64,000 nucleotides of DNA from Cellulomonas xiejunii (lineage in GTDB: Bacteria; Actinomycetota; Actinomycetes; Actinomycetales; Cellulomonadaceae): NCBI RefSeq assembly GCF_024508315.1, contig NZ_CP101987.1:2046001-2110000 (forward strand), in the 5' to 3' direction. Of the stretch, positions 55,649 through 63,885 are shown one piece after another. The notes under the pieces are model-generated. The model was given only the letters and a program-made list of their open reading frames with translations. It searched no databases and was not told the DNA's origin. The position numbers and the translations under genes are program-made. Numbering within the stretch: position 1 is the first letter of the stretch; the number at the start of each line of letters is the position of its first letter.

Positions 55649-57565
55649 GTGTCCACACACGGCAATCGAACGGCCGGGCGGCGCTTGCGCGCCGTCGCGA
55701 CCGCCGCGACGGCAACGGCGCTCGTCGCAGTGCCGATGACGCTCATGAGCTCGGCCGCGACCGCGGCCGAGGCCCACGTCGACAACCCCTACGCCGGCGC
55801 CAAGCAGTACGTGAACCCGAACTGGGCAGCGACGGTTGAGAGCGCTGCCACACGTGCCGGCGACCCGACCCTCGCGGCGCGGATGCGCACGGTCGCCAAG
55901 CAGCCGACGGCCGTCTGGATGGACCGCACCAGCGCCATCACGGGCAACGCGGACGGCCCCGGCCTGAAGTTCCACCTCGACGAGGCCCTCAAGCAGAAGA
56001 CCGGCAGCACGCCGCTCGTCTTCAACCTCGTCATCTACAACCTGCCCGGCCGTGACTGCTACGCACTCGCGTCGAACGGTGAGCTCCCCGCCACCGCCGC
56101 CGGTCTCACCCGGTACCAGACCGAGTACATCGACCCCATCGTCGACCTGCTCTCGGACTCGAAGTACGAGGGTCTGCGGATCGCGGCGACGATCGAGCCC
56201 GACTCGCTGCCGAACCTCATCACGAACAACTCCGAGGCCGCCTGCCAGACGGCCGGCCCGTACTACCGCCAGGGCGTCAAGTACGCGCTCGACGAGCTGA
56301 AGACGCTCGACAACGTCTACACCTACATCGACGCCGCCCACTCGGGCTGGCTCGGCTGGGAGACGAACGCGGGCCCCGCGGCCAAGCTCTTCGCCGAGGT
56401 CGCCAAGACCACGAAGAAGGGCTTCGCGTCGATCGACGGCTTCGTGACGAACACGGCGAACACCACGCCGCTCGCCGAGCCGTTCCTGACGGACCCGAAC
56501 AAGCAGGTCGGCGGCGTCCCGGTCCGCTCGTCGAAGTTCTACGAGTGGAACACCGACTTCGGTGAGCACGCGTGGACCGCGCAGCTGCACCGCCTGCTCG
56601 TCGCCGAGGGCTTCCCGGCCTCGACCGGCATGCTGATCGACACCTCGCGCAACGGCTGGGGCGGCCCGGACCGTCCGACGGCCGTCTCGACCAGCACGAA
56701 CGTCGACACGTACGTCGACGAGTCGCGCATCGACCGTCGCACGCACCGTGGTGCCTGGTGCAACCCGCTGGGTGCGGGCATCGGCGAGCTCCCGACGGCC
56801 ACGCCGGCCGGCGCTCCCTCCGCCTCGCACCTCGACGCGTACGTCTGGATCAAGCCCCCGGGCGAGTCGGACGGCGCCTCGAAGGAGATCCCGAACGACG
56901 AGGGCAAGAGCTTCGACCGCATGTGCGACCCGACGTTCAACTCGCCGAAGCTCTCCAACCTGCTGACGGGTGCGACCCCGGACGCCCCGGTCTCCGGCAA
57001 GTGGTTCGAGACGCAGTTCGTGACCCTGGTCAAGAACGCCTACCCGGCCATCCCGACCAGCGACGGCCCCACCGTGACGCCGACGCCCACCGTGACGCCG
57101 ACGGTCACGCCGACGCCCACCGTGACGCCGACGGTCACGCCGACGCCGACGGTCACGCCGACGCCGACGGTCACGCCGACGCCCACCGTGACGCCGACGC
57201 CGACGGTCACGCCGACGCCGACGGTCACGCCCACGCCGACGCAGAACCCGACGGCGTCCTGCTCGGTGAGCTACACGGCGAACAGCTGGAACACCGGCTT
57301 CACGGCCTCGGTGAAGGTCACGAACCGTGGGACCACCGCGCTGAGCGGCTGGAACCTGAAGTTCACCTTCGCCAACGGCCAGCAGGTCCAGCAGGGCTGG
57401 AGCGCGACCTGGTCGCAGTCCGGCTCGACCGTGACGGCCACGAACGCGGCCTGGAACGGCACGCTGGCACCGGGTGGTTCGGTCGACATCGGCTTCAACG
57501 GCTCGCACACCGGGACGAACAACGTCCCGACGTCGTTCACGCTGAACGGCGCGACCTGCTCCTGA
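55649..57565 (+). CDS. secreted GH6 exo-cellobiohydrolase with CBM2
   Basis: A 638-residue extracellular cellulase. Signal peptide (about 1-42, RRLRAVATAATATALVAVPM with AxA cleavage site), GH6 catalytic domain (about 44-470), Thr/Pro linker (about 473-530) and a C-terminal CBM2 (about 537-638) that binds crystalline cellulose. The catalytic acid context is EPDSLPNL (Asp185); VIYNLPGRDC, DESRIDRRTHRG and YVWIKPPGESDG match the processive exocellulase Cel6B of Thermobifida more than endoglucanases. The product should be cellobiose from non-reducing ends. GTG 55649 follows a GGAGGACACCC Shine-Dalgarno. Confidence 0.94.
   Translation: MSTHGNRTAGRRLRAVATAATATALVAVPMTLMSSAATAAEAHVDNPYAGAKQYVNPNWAATVESAATRAGDPTLAARMRTVAKQPTAVWMDRTSAITGNADGPGLKFHLDEALKQKTGSTPLVFNLVIYNLPGRDCYALASNGELPATAAGLTRYQTEYIDPIVDLLSDSKYEGLRIAATIEPDSLPNLITNNSEAACQTAGPYYRQGVKYALDELKTLDNVYTYIDAAHSGWLGWETNAGPAAKLFAEVAKTTKKGFASIDGFVTNTANTTPLAEPFLTDPNKQVGGVPVRSSKFYEWNTDFGEHAWTAQLHRLLVAEGFPASTGMLIDTSRNGWGGPDRPTAVSTSTNVDTYVDESRIDRRTHRGAWCNPLGAGIGELPTATPAGAPSASHLDAYVWIKPPGESDGASKEIPNDEGKSFDRMCDPTFNSPKLSNLLTGATPDAPVSGKWFETQFVTLVKNAYPAIPTSDGPTVTPTPTVTPTVTPTPTVTPTVTPTPTVTPTPTVTPTPTVTPTPTVTPTPTVTPTPTQNPTASCSVSYTANSWNTGFTASVKVTNRGTTALSGWNLKFTFANGQQVQQGWSATWSQSGSTVTATNAAWNGTLAPGGSVDIGFNGSHTGTNNVPTSFTLNGATCS
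57071..57245. repeat. coding repeats of the GH6 Thr/Pro linker
   Basis: Tandem copies of CCGACG(G/C)(T/C)CAC/CGTGACG units encoding the TVTPTPTVTPT linker. Slippage here can change linker length in steps of a few residues. Confidence 0.85.
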
Positions 57566-57600
57566 GTCGCACCCATCCGGGCGTCGTGAACGCCTGACAT

Positions 57601-57644
57601 GACGAAGGGGCCCTCCTGGACCAGTCCGGGAGGGCCCCTTCGTC
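57601..57644 (+). terminator. strong hairpin between the two cellulase genes
   Basis: A 20-bp stem (57601-57620 with 57625-57644, one G-T pair) and a CCAG tetraloop, 35 nt after the GH6 stop and 45 nt before the GH5 start. Confidence 0.9.
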
Positions 57645-57688
57645 GGCCCCGCCTCGCTCCCCCACCCCTCCACGTCACCAGGAGAACC

Positions 57689-59470
57689 GTGTCCCGCTCG
57701 CCCGTGCGCCGTCTGCGCACAGCACTCGGCGGCGTCCTCGCCGCCGGCGCCCTCGCACTGCCCCTTGCGCTGTCCGCAGCACCGGCCCAGGCCGCGTCCA
57801 CCCCTGACTGGCTGCACGTGCAGGGCAACAAGATCGTCGACGCCTCGGGCAAGGAGGTGTGGCTCACGGGCGTCAACTGGTTCGGCTTCAACGCGGACGA
57901 GCGCATCTTCCACGGGCTGTGGTCGGCCGACATGCGCACGCTGACCAAGGGCATCGCCGACCGCGGCATGAACGTGGTACGGGTGCCGATCTCCACCGAG
58001 CTGCTGCTCGAGTGGAAGGCCGGCACGTTCAGCAAGCCCAACGTCAACGAGTTCGCCAACCCCGAGCTCGCGGGCCTCAACAGCCTGCAGATCTTCGAGA
58101 AGTGGCTCGCGATGTGCGAGGAGTACGGCTTGAAGGTCTTCCTCGACGTGCACAGCGCCGAGGCGGACAACTCCGGGCACGTGCACCCGGTGTGGTGGAA
58201 GGGCTCGATCACGACCGAGGACGTGTACGAGGGCTGGGAGTGGGCGGCGACCCGCTGGAAGACCAACGACACGATGATCGGCGCCGACATCAAGAACGAG
58301 CCCCACGGCACGCAGGGGTCCACCGAGCGCGCCAAGTGGGACGGCTCGACGGACAAGGACAACTTCAAGCACTTCGCCGAGACGGCGTCCCGCAAGATCC
58401 TCGCGATCAACCCGAACTGGCTCGTCTTCGTCGAGGGCATCGAGGTGTACCCCAAGGAGGGCGTCTCCTGGACCTCCACGGGGCTGACCGACTACCACAA
58501 CATGTGGTGGGGCGGGAACCTGCGCGGCGTGCGCGACTTCCCGATCGACCTCGGAGCGAACCAGGACCAGCTCGTGTACTCCCCGCACGACTACGGACCG
58601 CTCGTGCACCTGCAGCCGTGGTTCAAGGGCGACTTCGACCGGACCAGCCTCGAGCGCGACGTGTGGGACCCGAACTGGCTGTACCTGCACAAGGAGAACA
58701 CCGCTCCGCTGCTCATCGGCGAGTGGGGCGGGTTCATGGACGGCGGGCCGAACGAGAAGTGGATGCTCGCGCTGCGCGACCTCATCACCGACCGCCGCCT
58801 GAGCCACACGTTCTGGGTGCTCAACCCGAACTCGGGTGACACGGGCGGCCTGCTCGGCTACGACTGGGCGACCTGGGACGAGGAGAAGTACGCGCTGCTC
58901 AAGCCCGCGCTGTGGCAGGACGGCGGCAAGTTCGTCGGCCTGGACCACGACGTCCCCCTCGGTGGCGTCGGCAGCACCACGGGCAAGTCGCTGTCCCAGG
59001 TGAACGGCGGGGGCCCCACCGCGAGCCCGACGCCGTCGGTCACGCCGAGCGCGACGCCGAGCGTCACGCCGAGCGTCACCCCGTCGGTCACCCCGAGTGC
59101 GACGCCGTCGGTCACCCCGAGCGCGACGCCGTCGGCCACGGCGAGCCCCGCGGTGGGTACGTGCGCGGTCACCTACACGGCGAGCTCCTGGAGCTCGGGC
59201 CTGTCGGGCTCGGTGCGCCTGACCAACACCGGCACGACGCTCACGTCCTGGAACCTCACGTTCACCGCACCGGCCGGCGTGAGCGTGACGCAGGGCTGGG
59301 GCGGGACGTGGTCCCAGTCGGGCACCACCGTGACCGTCACGAACGCCGCGTGGAACGGCAACCTCGCGGCGGGCGGCACCGCGGACATCGGCTTCAACGC
59401 CTCGCACGCCGGCACGGCCGGTACCCCGACCGGCTTCGCGCTCAACGGCGCCGCATGCACGGTGGGCTGA
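57689..59470 (+). CDS. secreted GH5 endoglucanase with CBM2
   Basis: A 593-residue extracellular beta-1,4-glucanase. Signal peptide (about 1-35, ALALPLALSAAPAQA), GH5 catalytic domain (about 37-435), Ser/Thr/Pro linker (about 440-485) and C-terminal CBM2 (about 490-593). Catalytic acid/base Glu204 in IKNEPHG and nucleophile Glu345 in IGEWGG; VNWFGFN and WTFW-like TFWVLNPNSGDTG match the E1-type GH5 endoglucanases. Start GTG 57689 with AGGAGAACC. Complements the GH6 exo-enzyme in cellulose breakdown. Confidence 0.94.
   Translation: MSRSPVRRLRTALGGVLAAGALALPLALSAAPAQAASTPDWLHVQGNKIVDASGKEVWLTGVNWFGFNADERIFHGLWSADMRTLTKGIADRGMNVVRVPISTELLLEWKAGTFSKPNVNEFANPELAGLNSLQIFEKWLAMCEEYGLKVFLDVHSAEADNSGHVHPVWWKGSITTEDVYEGWEWAATRWKTNDTMIGADIKNEPHGTQGSTERAKWDGSTDKDNFKHFAETASRKILAINPNWLVFVEGIEVYPKEGVSWTSTGLTDYHNMWWGGNLRGVRDFPIDLGANQDQLVYSPHDYGPLVHLQPWFKGDFDRTSLERDVWDPNWLYLHKENTAPLLIGEWGGFMDGGPNEKWMLALRDLITDRRLSHTFWVLNPNSGDTGGLLGYDWATWDEEKYALLKPALWQDGGKFVGLDHDVPLGGVGSTTGKSLSQVNGGGPTASPTPSVTPSATPSVTPSVTPSVTPSATPSVTPSATPSATASPAVGTCAVTYTASSWSSGLSGSVRLTNTGTTLTSWNLTFTAPAGVSVTQGWGGTWSQSGTTVTVTNAAWNGNLAAGGTADIGFNASHAGTAGTPTGFALNGAACTVG
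59026..59140. repeat. coding repeats of the GH5 Ser/Thr/Pro linker
   Basis: Imperfect tandem units of GTCACGCCGAGC / GCGACGCCG encoding the SVTPSATPSVTPS linker. Confidence 0.8.
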
Positions 59471-59487
59471 CCCGCACGCACTGACGT

Positions 59488-59521
59488 CCGGCCGCCGTTC
59501 CCTCCCGGGGACGGCGGCCGG
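59488..59521. terminator. bidirectional terminator between GH5 and threonine aldolase genes
   Basis: A perfect 11-bp outer stem (59488-59498 with 59511-59521) that can extend inward to about 16 bp around a TCCC loop. Confidence 0.85.
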
Positions 59522-59560
59522 GTTCGGTCACGCCGGGTTCGGTCACGCCGGGCTCGGTCA
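59520..59560. repeat. 15-bp tandem repeat downstream of threonine aldolase
   Basis: About 2.6 copies of GGGTTCGGTCACGCC, mostly between the terminator and the aldolase stop codon; no coding role. Confidence 0.7.
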
Positions 59561-60643
59561 GGGCGTGGCGGGCGCGCCGCCCTCGGGCGCCGGTGCGTCG
59601 TCCAGCGCGTCCGCCAGGGCGGCGAGCAGCTCGTCGACGTCCTGCTCCGTGGTGTCGAAGGCGCACATGAGGCGCACGGTGCCGTCGGCCGCGTCCCAGT
59701 CGTAGAAGCGCCACCGCCGCCGCAGGGCACGCGCGACGTGGGCCGGCAGGCGGACGAACACCGCGTTCGCCTCGGTCGGCTGCACGACGTCGAGCGACCC
59801 GATCGCGTCGATGCCCGCACGGAGCCGCGCCGCCATCGCGTTGGCCCGTCCCGCTGAGCGGAGCCACAGGTCGCCCTCGTACAGCGCGACGAGCTGGGCG
59901 GAGACGAAGCGCATCTTCGACGTGAGCTGCATGTCCGCCTTGCGCAGGAAGTCCACGCCAACGACCGCCGACGGGTCCAGGACGACGACGGCCTCCCCGA
60001 GCAGCAGGCCGTTCTTGGTCCCGCCGAGCGAGAGCACGTCGACACCGCAGTCCGTCGTCAGGGCGCGCAGCGGCAGTCCCAGGTGCGCGGCGGCGTTGGC
60101 GATCCGCGCCCCGTCCATGTGGACGCGCATCCCCCGTGCGTGCGCGTGGTCGCACAGCTCCCGGACCGCCTCCGGCGTGTACACGGTGCCCAGCTCCGTG
60201 GCCTGCGTGAGGGACACGACACCGGGCTGCGCGCGGTGGACGTCACCGAACCCCCAGGCCTGGCGGTCCACCAGCTCGGGTGTCAGGCGCCCGTCCGGGG
60301 CCGCGACGGTCAGCAGCTTCAGCCCCCCGACACGCTCGGGCGCGCCGTTCTCGTCCGTGTTCACGTGCGCCGCCTCGGTGCAGATCACGGCCCCCCACCG
60401 GGGCAGCATGGCCTGCAGCGCGAGGACGTTCGCGCCCGTGCCGTTGAGGACCGGGTAGGTGACGGCCTGCTCGCCGAGCTGGGCCCGCACCACGTCCTGC
60501 AGGCGTGCGGTCCATGGGTCGTCCCCGTAGGCGGGCACGTGCCCGACGTTGGCCGCGGCGACGGCGGCGAGCACCTCGGGGTGCGCTCCGGCGTAGTTGT
60601 CCGAGGCGAAGTGGTGGACGCCGGAGGTGTGCTGTTCGGTCAC
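59558..60643 (-). CDS. ltaE: low-specificity L-threonine aldolase
   Basis: PLP-dependent enzyme cleaving threonine/allothreonine to glycine and acetaldehyde. The 361-residue fold-type I protein starts VHHFASDNYAGAHPEVLAA, and has YPVLNGTGANVLAL, the HMDGARIANAA Asp/Arg motif and the PLP lysine in LSLGGTKNGLLLG. Full length, with an Ala/Pro-rich C-terminus. Confidence 0.95.
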   Translation of the reverse strand: MTEQHTSGVHHFASDNYAGAHPEVLAAVAAANVGHVPAYGDDPWTARLQDVVRAQLGEQAVTYPVLNGTGANVLALQAMLPRWGAVICTEAAHVNTDENGAPERVGGLKLLTVAAPDGRLTPELVDRQAWGFGDVHRAQPGVVSLTQATELGTVYTPEAVRELCDHAHARGMRVHMDGARIANAAAHLGLPLRALTTDCGVDVLSLGGTKNGLLLGEAVVVLDPSAVVGVDFLRKADMQLTSKMRFVSAQLVALYEGDLWLRSAGRANAMAARLRAGIDAIGSLDVVQPTEANAVFVRLPAHVARALRRRWRFYDWDAADGTVRLMCAFDTTEQDVDELLAALADALDDAPAPEGGAPATP

Positions 60644-60744
60644 GTCCCCAGTCTCGCCGACCTGTCGCCCTCCACGGTCCTCGTCGTGCAGGACGGGCCG
60701 GCGAGCGGCATGATCCGTGCAGCCGACCGACAGGAGAGACCCCC

Positions 60745-61299
60745 ATGAACCGCACCGTCGACGACGCCCGGCCTGCAGGCGCCCGGGCGTCGGACGCCCC
60801 GACCGGAGCGAGTGACGACGACCGCAACGAGACGTTCGTCGAGCGGATGGACCGCAACTGGGCCGAGCTCCTGCAGGAGCTGCGGGTGACGCAGACCGGC
60901 GCGCAGATCCTCACCGGCTTCCTGCTGACGCTGCCGTTCCAGGCCCGCTTCTCCGACCTCGACGCGTACCAGCAGGACGTGTACCTCGTCCTGGTGCTCC
61001 TGGCCGTGCTCGCGACGATCCTCATCGTCGCGCCGGTGAGCCTGCACCGGCTGCTCTTCCGACGTCGTCTCAAGTCGCAGCTCGTCGACGCGGGCCACTG
61101 GTTCGCCCGCGCGGGACTCGCGGCCCTCGCGCTGGTCCTCACGGGCGCGACGATGCTGCTGTTCGACGTCGTGCTGACCCGCACCGCGGGGATCGTCGCC
61201 GGTGGCGCCGTGCTGCTCGCGATCGCGGTGGCCTGGTTGGTGCTCCCCCACGTCATCGCCCAGCGTGCCGACCCCGACGGCCCCGACGGCCCGGCCTGA
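60745..61299 (+). CDS. DUF6328 family membrane protein
   Basis: A 184-residue protein: a charged, disordered N-terminus (about 1-35), the conserved DRNWAELLQELRVTQTGAQI segment, and four hydrophobic segments between about 55 and 170. ATG 60745 follows CAGGAGAG. This actinobacterial family has no known function. Confidence 0.8.
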   Translation: MNRTVDDARPAGARASDAPTGASDDDRNETFVERMDRNWAELLQELRVTQTGAQILTGFLLTLPFQARFSDLDAYQQDVYLVLVLLAVLATILIVAPVSLHRLLFRRRLKSQLVDAGHWFARAGLAALALVLTGATMLLFDVVLTRTAGIVAGGAVLLAIAVAWLVLPHVIAQRADPDGPDGPA

Positions 61300-61310
61300 C
61301 GCGGGAACGA

Positions 61311-61355
61311 CGACGGCCCCGTGCGCACCCTCGCAGGTGCGGCACGGGGCCGTCG
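61311..61355. terminator. bidirectional terminator between DUF6328 and HU genes
   Basis: A 14-bp perfect outer stem (61311-61324 with 61342-61355) with a nested 5-bp GCACC/GGTGC stem in the loop. Confidence 0.85.
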
Positions 61356-61361
61356 GTCGAC

Positions 61362-61643
61362 TCAGCCCTGGACGGCGCGCTTGAGGGCGCTTCCGGCCGT
61401 GATCTTCACGCGGTAGCCCGCGGGGATCTCCAGCTTCTCGCCCGTCTGGGGGTTCACGCCGGTGCGTGCTGCGCGGTCGGCACGGGCCACGGCCAGGAAG
61501 CCGGGGATCGAGACGCTGCCGCCGGCGGCGAGCTGCTCGACCACGACCTCCTGCAGGGCCTTGAGCGCCTTGTCGGTGTCGGCGTTGGTCAGTCCGGCCT
61601 TCTCGGCGACGGCCTGGACGAGCTCGGTGCGGTTGAAGCTCAC
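61362..61643 (-). CDS. hup: HU-family nucleoid protein
   Basis: DNA-bending histone-like protein, 93 residues, with SFNRTELVQAVAEKAGLTN at the start and the DNA-binding beta-arm GVNPQTGEKLEIPAGYRVKI near 60-80. It is the short form: the Lys/Pro/Ala-rich tail of mycobacterial HupB is missing. GTG 61643 with GAGGAGC 8 nt upstream. Confidence 0.95.
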   Translation of the reverse strand: MSFNRTELVQAVAEKAGLTNADTDKALKALQEVVVEQLAAGGSVSIPGFLAVARADRAARTGVNPQTGEKLEIPAGYRVKITAGSALKRAVQG

Positions 61644-61783
61644 GACGGGTGCTCCTCGGTGATGGGTTTCGCAGCCGCGGCACAGTACGGGCCGCGGCGG
61701 TGCCGCACGACCAGCGTGCGCACGGTTTCCGACCCTAGCCGCGCCGACCTGCACTGGCGTGGTTCCTCGCACCGTGTCGTCGG

Positions 61784-62821
61784 TCACCGCCGGGAGCGCT
61801 CGCGGACCTCGGCGGCGCTGCGGGTGGTCACGACACGGTCGGGTCCGATGCCGTGCGCGGCGGCGCGCTCGCACCCGGCCCGCAACCAGTCGAGCTGACC
61901 GGGCGCGTGCGCGTCGGAGTCGATCGTGAACGTGCAGCCCGCGTCCGCGGCGAGCTGCAGCAGCTCGTGCGGCGGGTCGAGCCGGTCGGGGCGGCAGTTG
62001 ATCTCGACGGCGACGCCGTGCTCGGCGCACGCGTCGAAGACCGCGCGGGCGTCGAAGTCGCTCGGGGGCCGGTGCTTGCCCGCGACCTGCCGTCCCGTGC
62101 AGTGCCCGAGGACGTCGGTGCGGGGGTCGCGCACGGCCGTGAGCATGCGGCGCGTCATCGCGGTGCGTTCCATCCGCAGCTTCGAGTGCACGGACGCGAC
62201 CACGACGTCCAGCTCGTCGAGCAGGTCGGGGTCCTGGTCGAGCGAGCCGTCGTCGAGGATGTCGACCTCGATGCCGCTGAGCACCTCGAAGGGCGCGACC
62301 GCGGGTCGCAGGGCGGCGAGCTGCGCCAGCTGCGCGCGCAACCGGGGCGCGGAGAGCCCGTTCGCGATCTTCAGGCGCGGCGAGTGGTCCGTGACCGCCA
62401 GGTAGTCGCGTCCCAGCTCGAGCGCGGCCAGCACCATCTCCTGGACGGGGGTCGCGCCGTCGCTGGCGTCGGTGTGGCTGTGCAGGTCGCCGCGCAGGGC
62501 CGCGTGCAGCGCGGCCGCCGCGGGCGTCGTGCACGCGTCGTGCGCCGCTGCCTGCTCCTCGAGCTCCACGAGGGCCGGCACCGGACGGCCCGCCAACGTG
62601 CGCGAGACCACCTCGGCGGTGCTGCTGCCGACCGCCGGGAGGTCCGTCAACGCGCCCGCACGGGCCAGGACGCCCAGCCGGGCTGCGTCCTGGCCCTCGA
62701 CCGTGCGCGCTGCGGCCCGGTAGGCCTCAGCGCGGTACCGGCTGGCCTGGGCACGCTCGAGGAGGAAGGCGATGCGCCGGAGCGTCGCGACGGCGCGGTC
62801 CTGGTCCTCGCGTGCGGTCAC
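61784..62821 (-). CDS. PHP-domain metallohydrolase with PolX-like HhH
   Basis: A 345-residue protein resembling the non-polymerase parts of PolX. The N-terminal helix-hairpin-helix is at about 20-92 (RAEAYRAAARTVEGQ, LTDLPAVGSSTAEVV) and a PHP domain with its metal ligands intact follows: DLHSHTDASDG (His114, His116), AVTDHSP, GIEVDIL, ASVHSKL, GHCTGRQ and DSDAH. Some PHP domains of this type have 3'-5' exonuclease or phosphatase activity. Its GTG overlaps the ku stop by 4 bp (GTGA), so the two are translationally coupled. Confidence 0.9.
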   Translation of the reverse strand: MTAREDQDRAVATLRRIAFLLERAQASRYRAEAYRAAARTVEGQDAARLGVLARAGALTDLPAVGSSTAEVVSRTLAGRPVPALVELEEQAAAHDACTTPAAAALHAALRGDLHSHTDASDGATPVQEMVLAALELGRDYLAVTDHSPRLKIANGLSAPRLRAQLAQLAALRPAVAPFEVLSGIEVDILDDGSLDQDPDLLDELDVVVASVHSKLRMERTAMTRRMLTAVRDPRTDVLGHCTGRQVAGKHRPPSDFDARAVFDACAEHGVAVEINCRPDRLDPPHELLQLAADAGCTFTIDSDAHAPGQLDWLRAGCERAAAHGIGPDRVVTTRSAAEVRERSRR

Positions 62822-63801
62822 GACGCCTTGGTACGGGCCCGGCGGCGGGCGGGCGCGGCGTCCTCGCCGGTGTCCTCGTCCTTGGCGGGGGTCGCGGCCG
62901 TGGACGCCTTGCCGGCGGTGGTCTTCGCCGCAGGCTTCTTCTTCTTCGGTGTGCCGGTCCCCTTCTTCGTCCCGCTCTCGGCAGGCTCGGGCGCCTGCGC
63001 GTCCTCACCGCGCGCCGCACGCGCCTTGTCGACGGACCGCTGCAGCGCCGCCAGCAGGTCCACGACCTCGCCCCCGCCGTCGGACGCCTCCTCCTCCGGC
63101 GGAGCCGGGGGCGCCTGGGTGTCACCCGACGACACCTTGGCGGCGATGAGCTGCTCGAGGGCCGCGACGTACGCGTCCTCGTACTGCGACGGGTCGAAGT
63201 CGCCGGCGAGGGACTCCACGAGCGACGACGCCATCGTCAGCTCCTGGGGCCGGACCGTGACGTCGTCGTCGAGGACCGGGAAGTCGGCCTCCCGCACCTC
63301 GTCGGGCCACAGCAGGGTCTGCAGGACGATGACCTTGTCCCGCACCCGCAGCACGGCCATCGACTCCCGCTGCCGGATCGCGACCTTGACCACCGCGACA
63401 CGGTCCGTCTCCTCGAGCGCGCCGCGCAGCAGCGCGTACGGCTTGGCGGCGCTCTTGTCGGGCTCGAGAAAGTAGGTCTTCTGCAGCAGGATCGGGTCGA
63501 CCTGCTCAGCCGGCACGAACTCCAGGACCTCGATCTCACGTTCCGTGGACAGCGGCAGCTGCTGGAAGTCCTCGTCCGTCAGGACGACGAGCTCGCCGTC
63601 CTGCGTCTCGTAGCCCTTGGCGATGTCCGACCACTCGACGCTCTCGCCGTCCAGGCTGCACACCTTGCGGTAGCGGATGCGCCCCCCGTCCTCGCGGTGC
63701 ACCTGGTGGAGCCGGACCTCGTGCTCGCCCGTCGCCGCGTACAGCCGCACCGGCACGTTCACCAGGCCGAAGGCCACCGCGCCCTTCCAGATCGCCCGCA
63801 C
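62818..63801 (-). CDS. ku: Ku, bacterial non-homologous end joining
   Basis: DNA-end-binding ring protein that recruits LigD. The 327-residue protein begins RAIWKGAVAFGLVNVPVRLY, has the conserved KGYE, TYFLEPDKSAAKPYALLRGA and AKVSSGD, and ends in a long low-complexity tail: acidic, then Lys/Ala/Thr-rich (about 250-327). The basic tail is known in some bacteria to aid threading and bridging. GTG 63801 has GGAGG 6 nt upstream. Divergent from ligD. Confidence 0.96.
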   Translation of the reverse strand: MRAIWKGAVAFGLVNVPVRLYAATGEHEVRLHQVHREDGGRIRYRKVCSLDGESVEWSDIAKGYETQDGELVVLTDEDFQQLPLSTEREIEVLEFVPAEQVDPILLQKTYFLEPDKSAAKPYALLRGALEETDRVAVVKVAIRQRESMAVLRVRDKVIVLQTLLWPDEVREADFPVLDDDVTVRPQELTMASSLVESLAGDFDPSQYEDAYVAALEQLIAAKVSSGDTQAPPAPPEEEASDGGGEVVDLLAALQRSVDKARAARGEDAQAPEPAESGTKKGTGTPKKKKPAAKTTAGKASTAATPAKDEDTGEDAAPARRRARTKAS

Positions 63802-63873
63802 GGCCGTCCTCCTTCGTCGTGGCGGCGTCGTCCCCCGTCGGCCGCCCGCGCGGCCCGCTGCACCGTCCACGGG

Positions 63874-63879
63874 CAGGAT
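63874..63879 (+). promoter_or_regulatory. candidate -10 CAGGAT of ligD
   Basis: Ends 6 nt before GTG 63886; leaderless-type spacing but with C in the first position. Confidence 0.35.
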
Positions 63880-63885
63880 GGACCC

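Noticed and set aside
57071..57245. Regular short repeats that could suggest a CRISPR array
   Set aside because: Units are in frame within the GH6 gene, encode Thr/Pro linker residues and have no spacers.
55277..59407. A 1376-codon open frame on the minus strand across the cellulase genes
   Set aside because: It is antisense to two clearly functional cellulases and consists of Arg/Gly/Val-rich low complexity, including the reverse reading of the linkers. It is an artefact of third-position GC bias.
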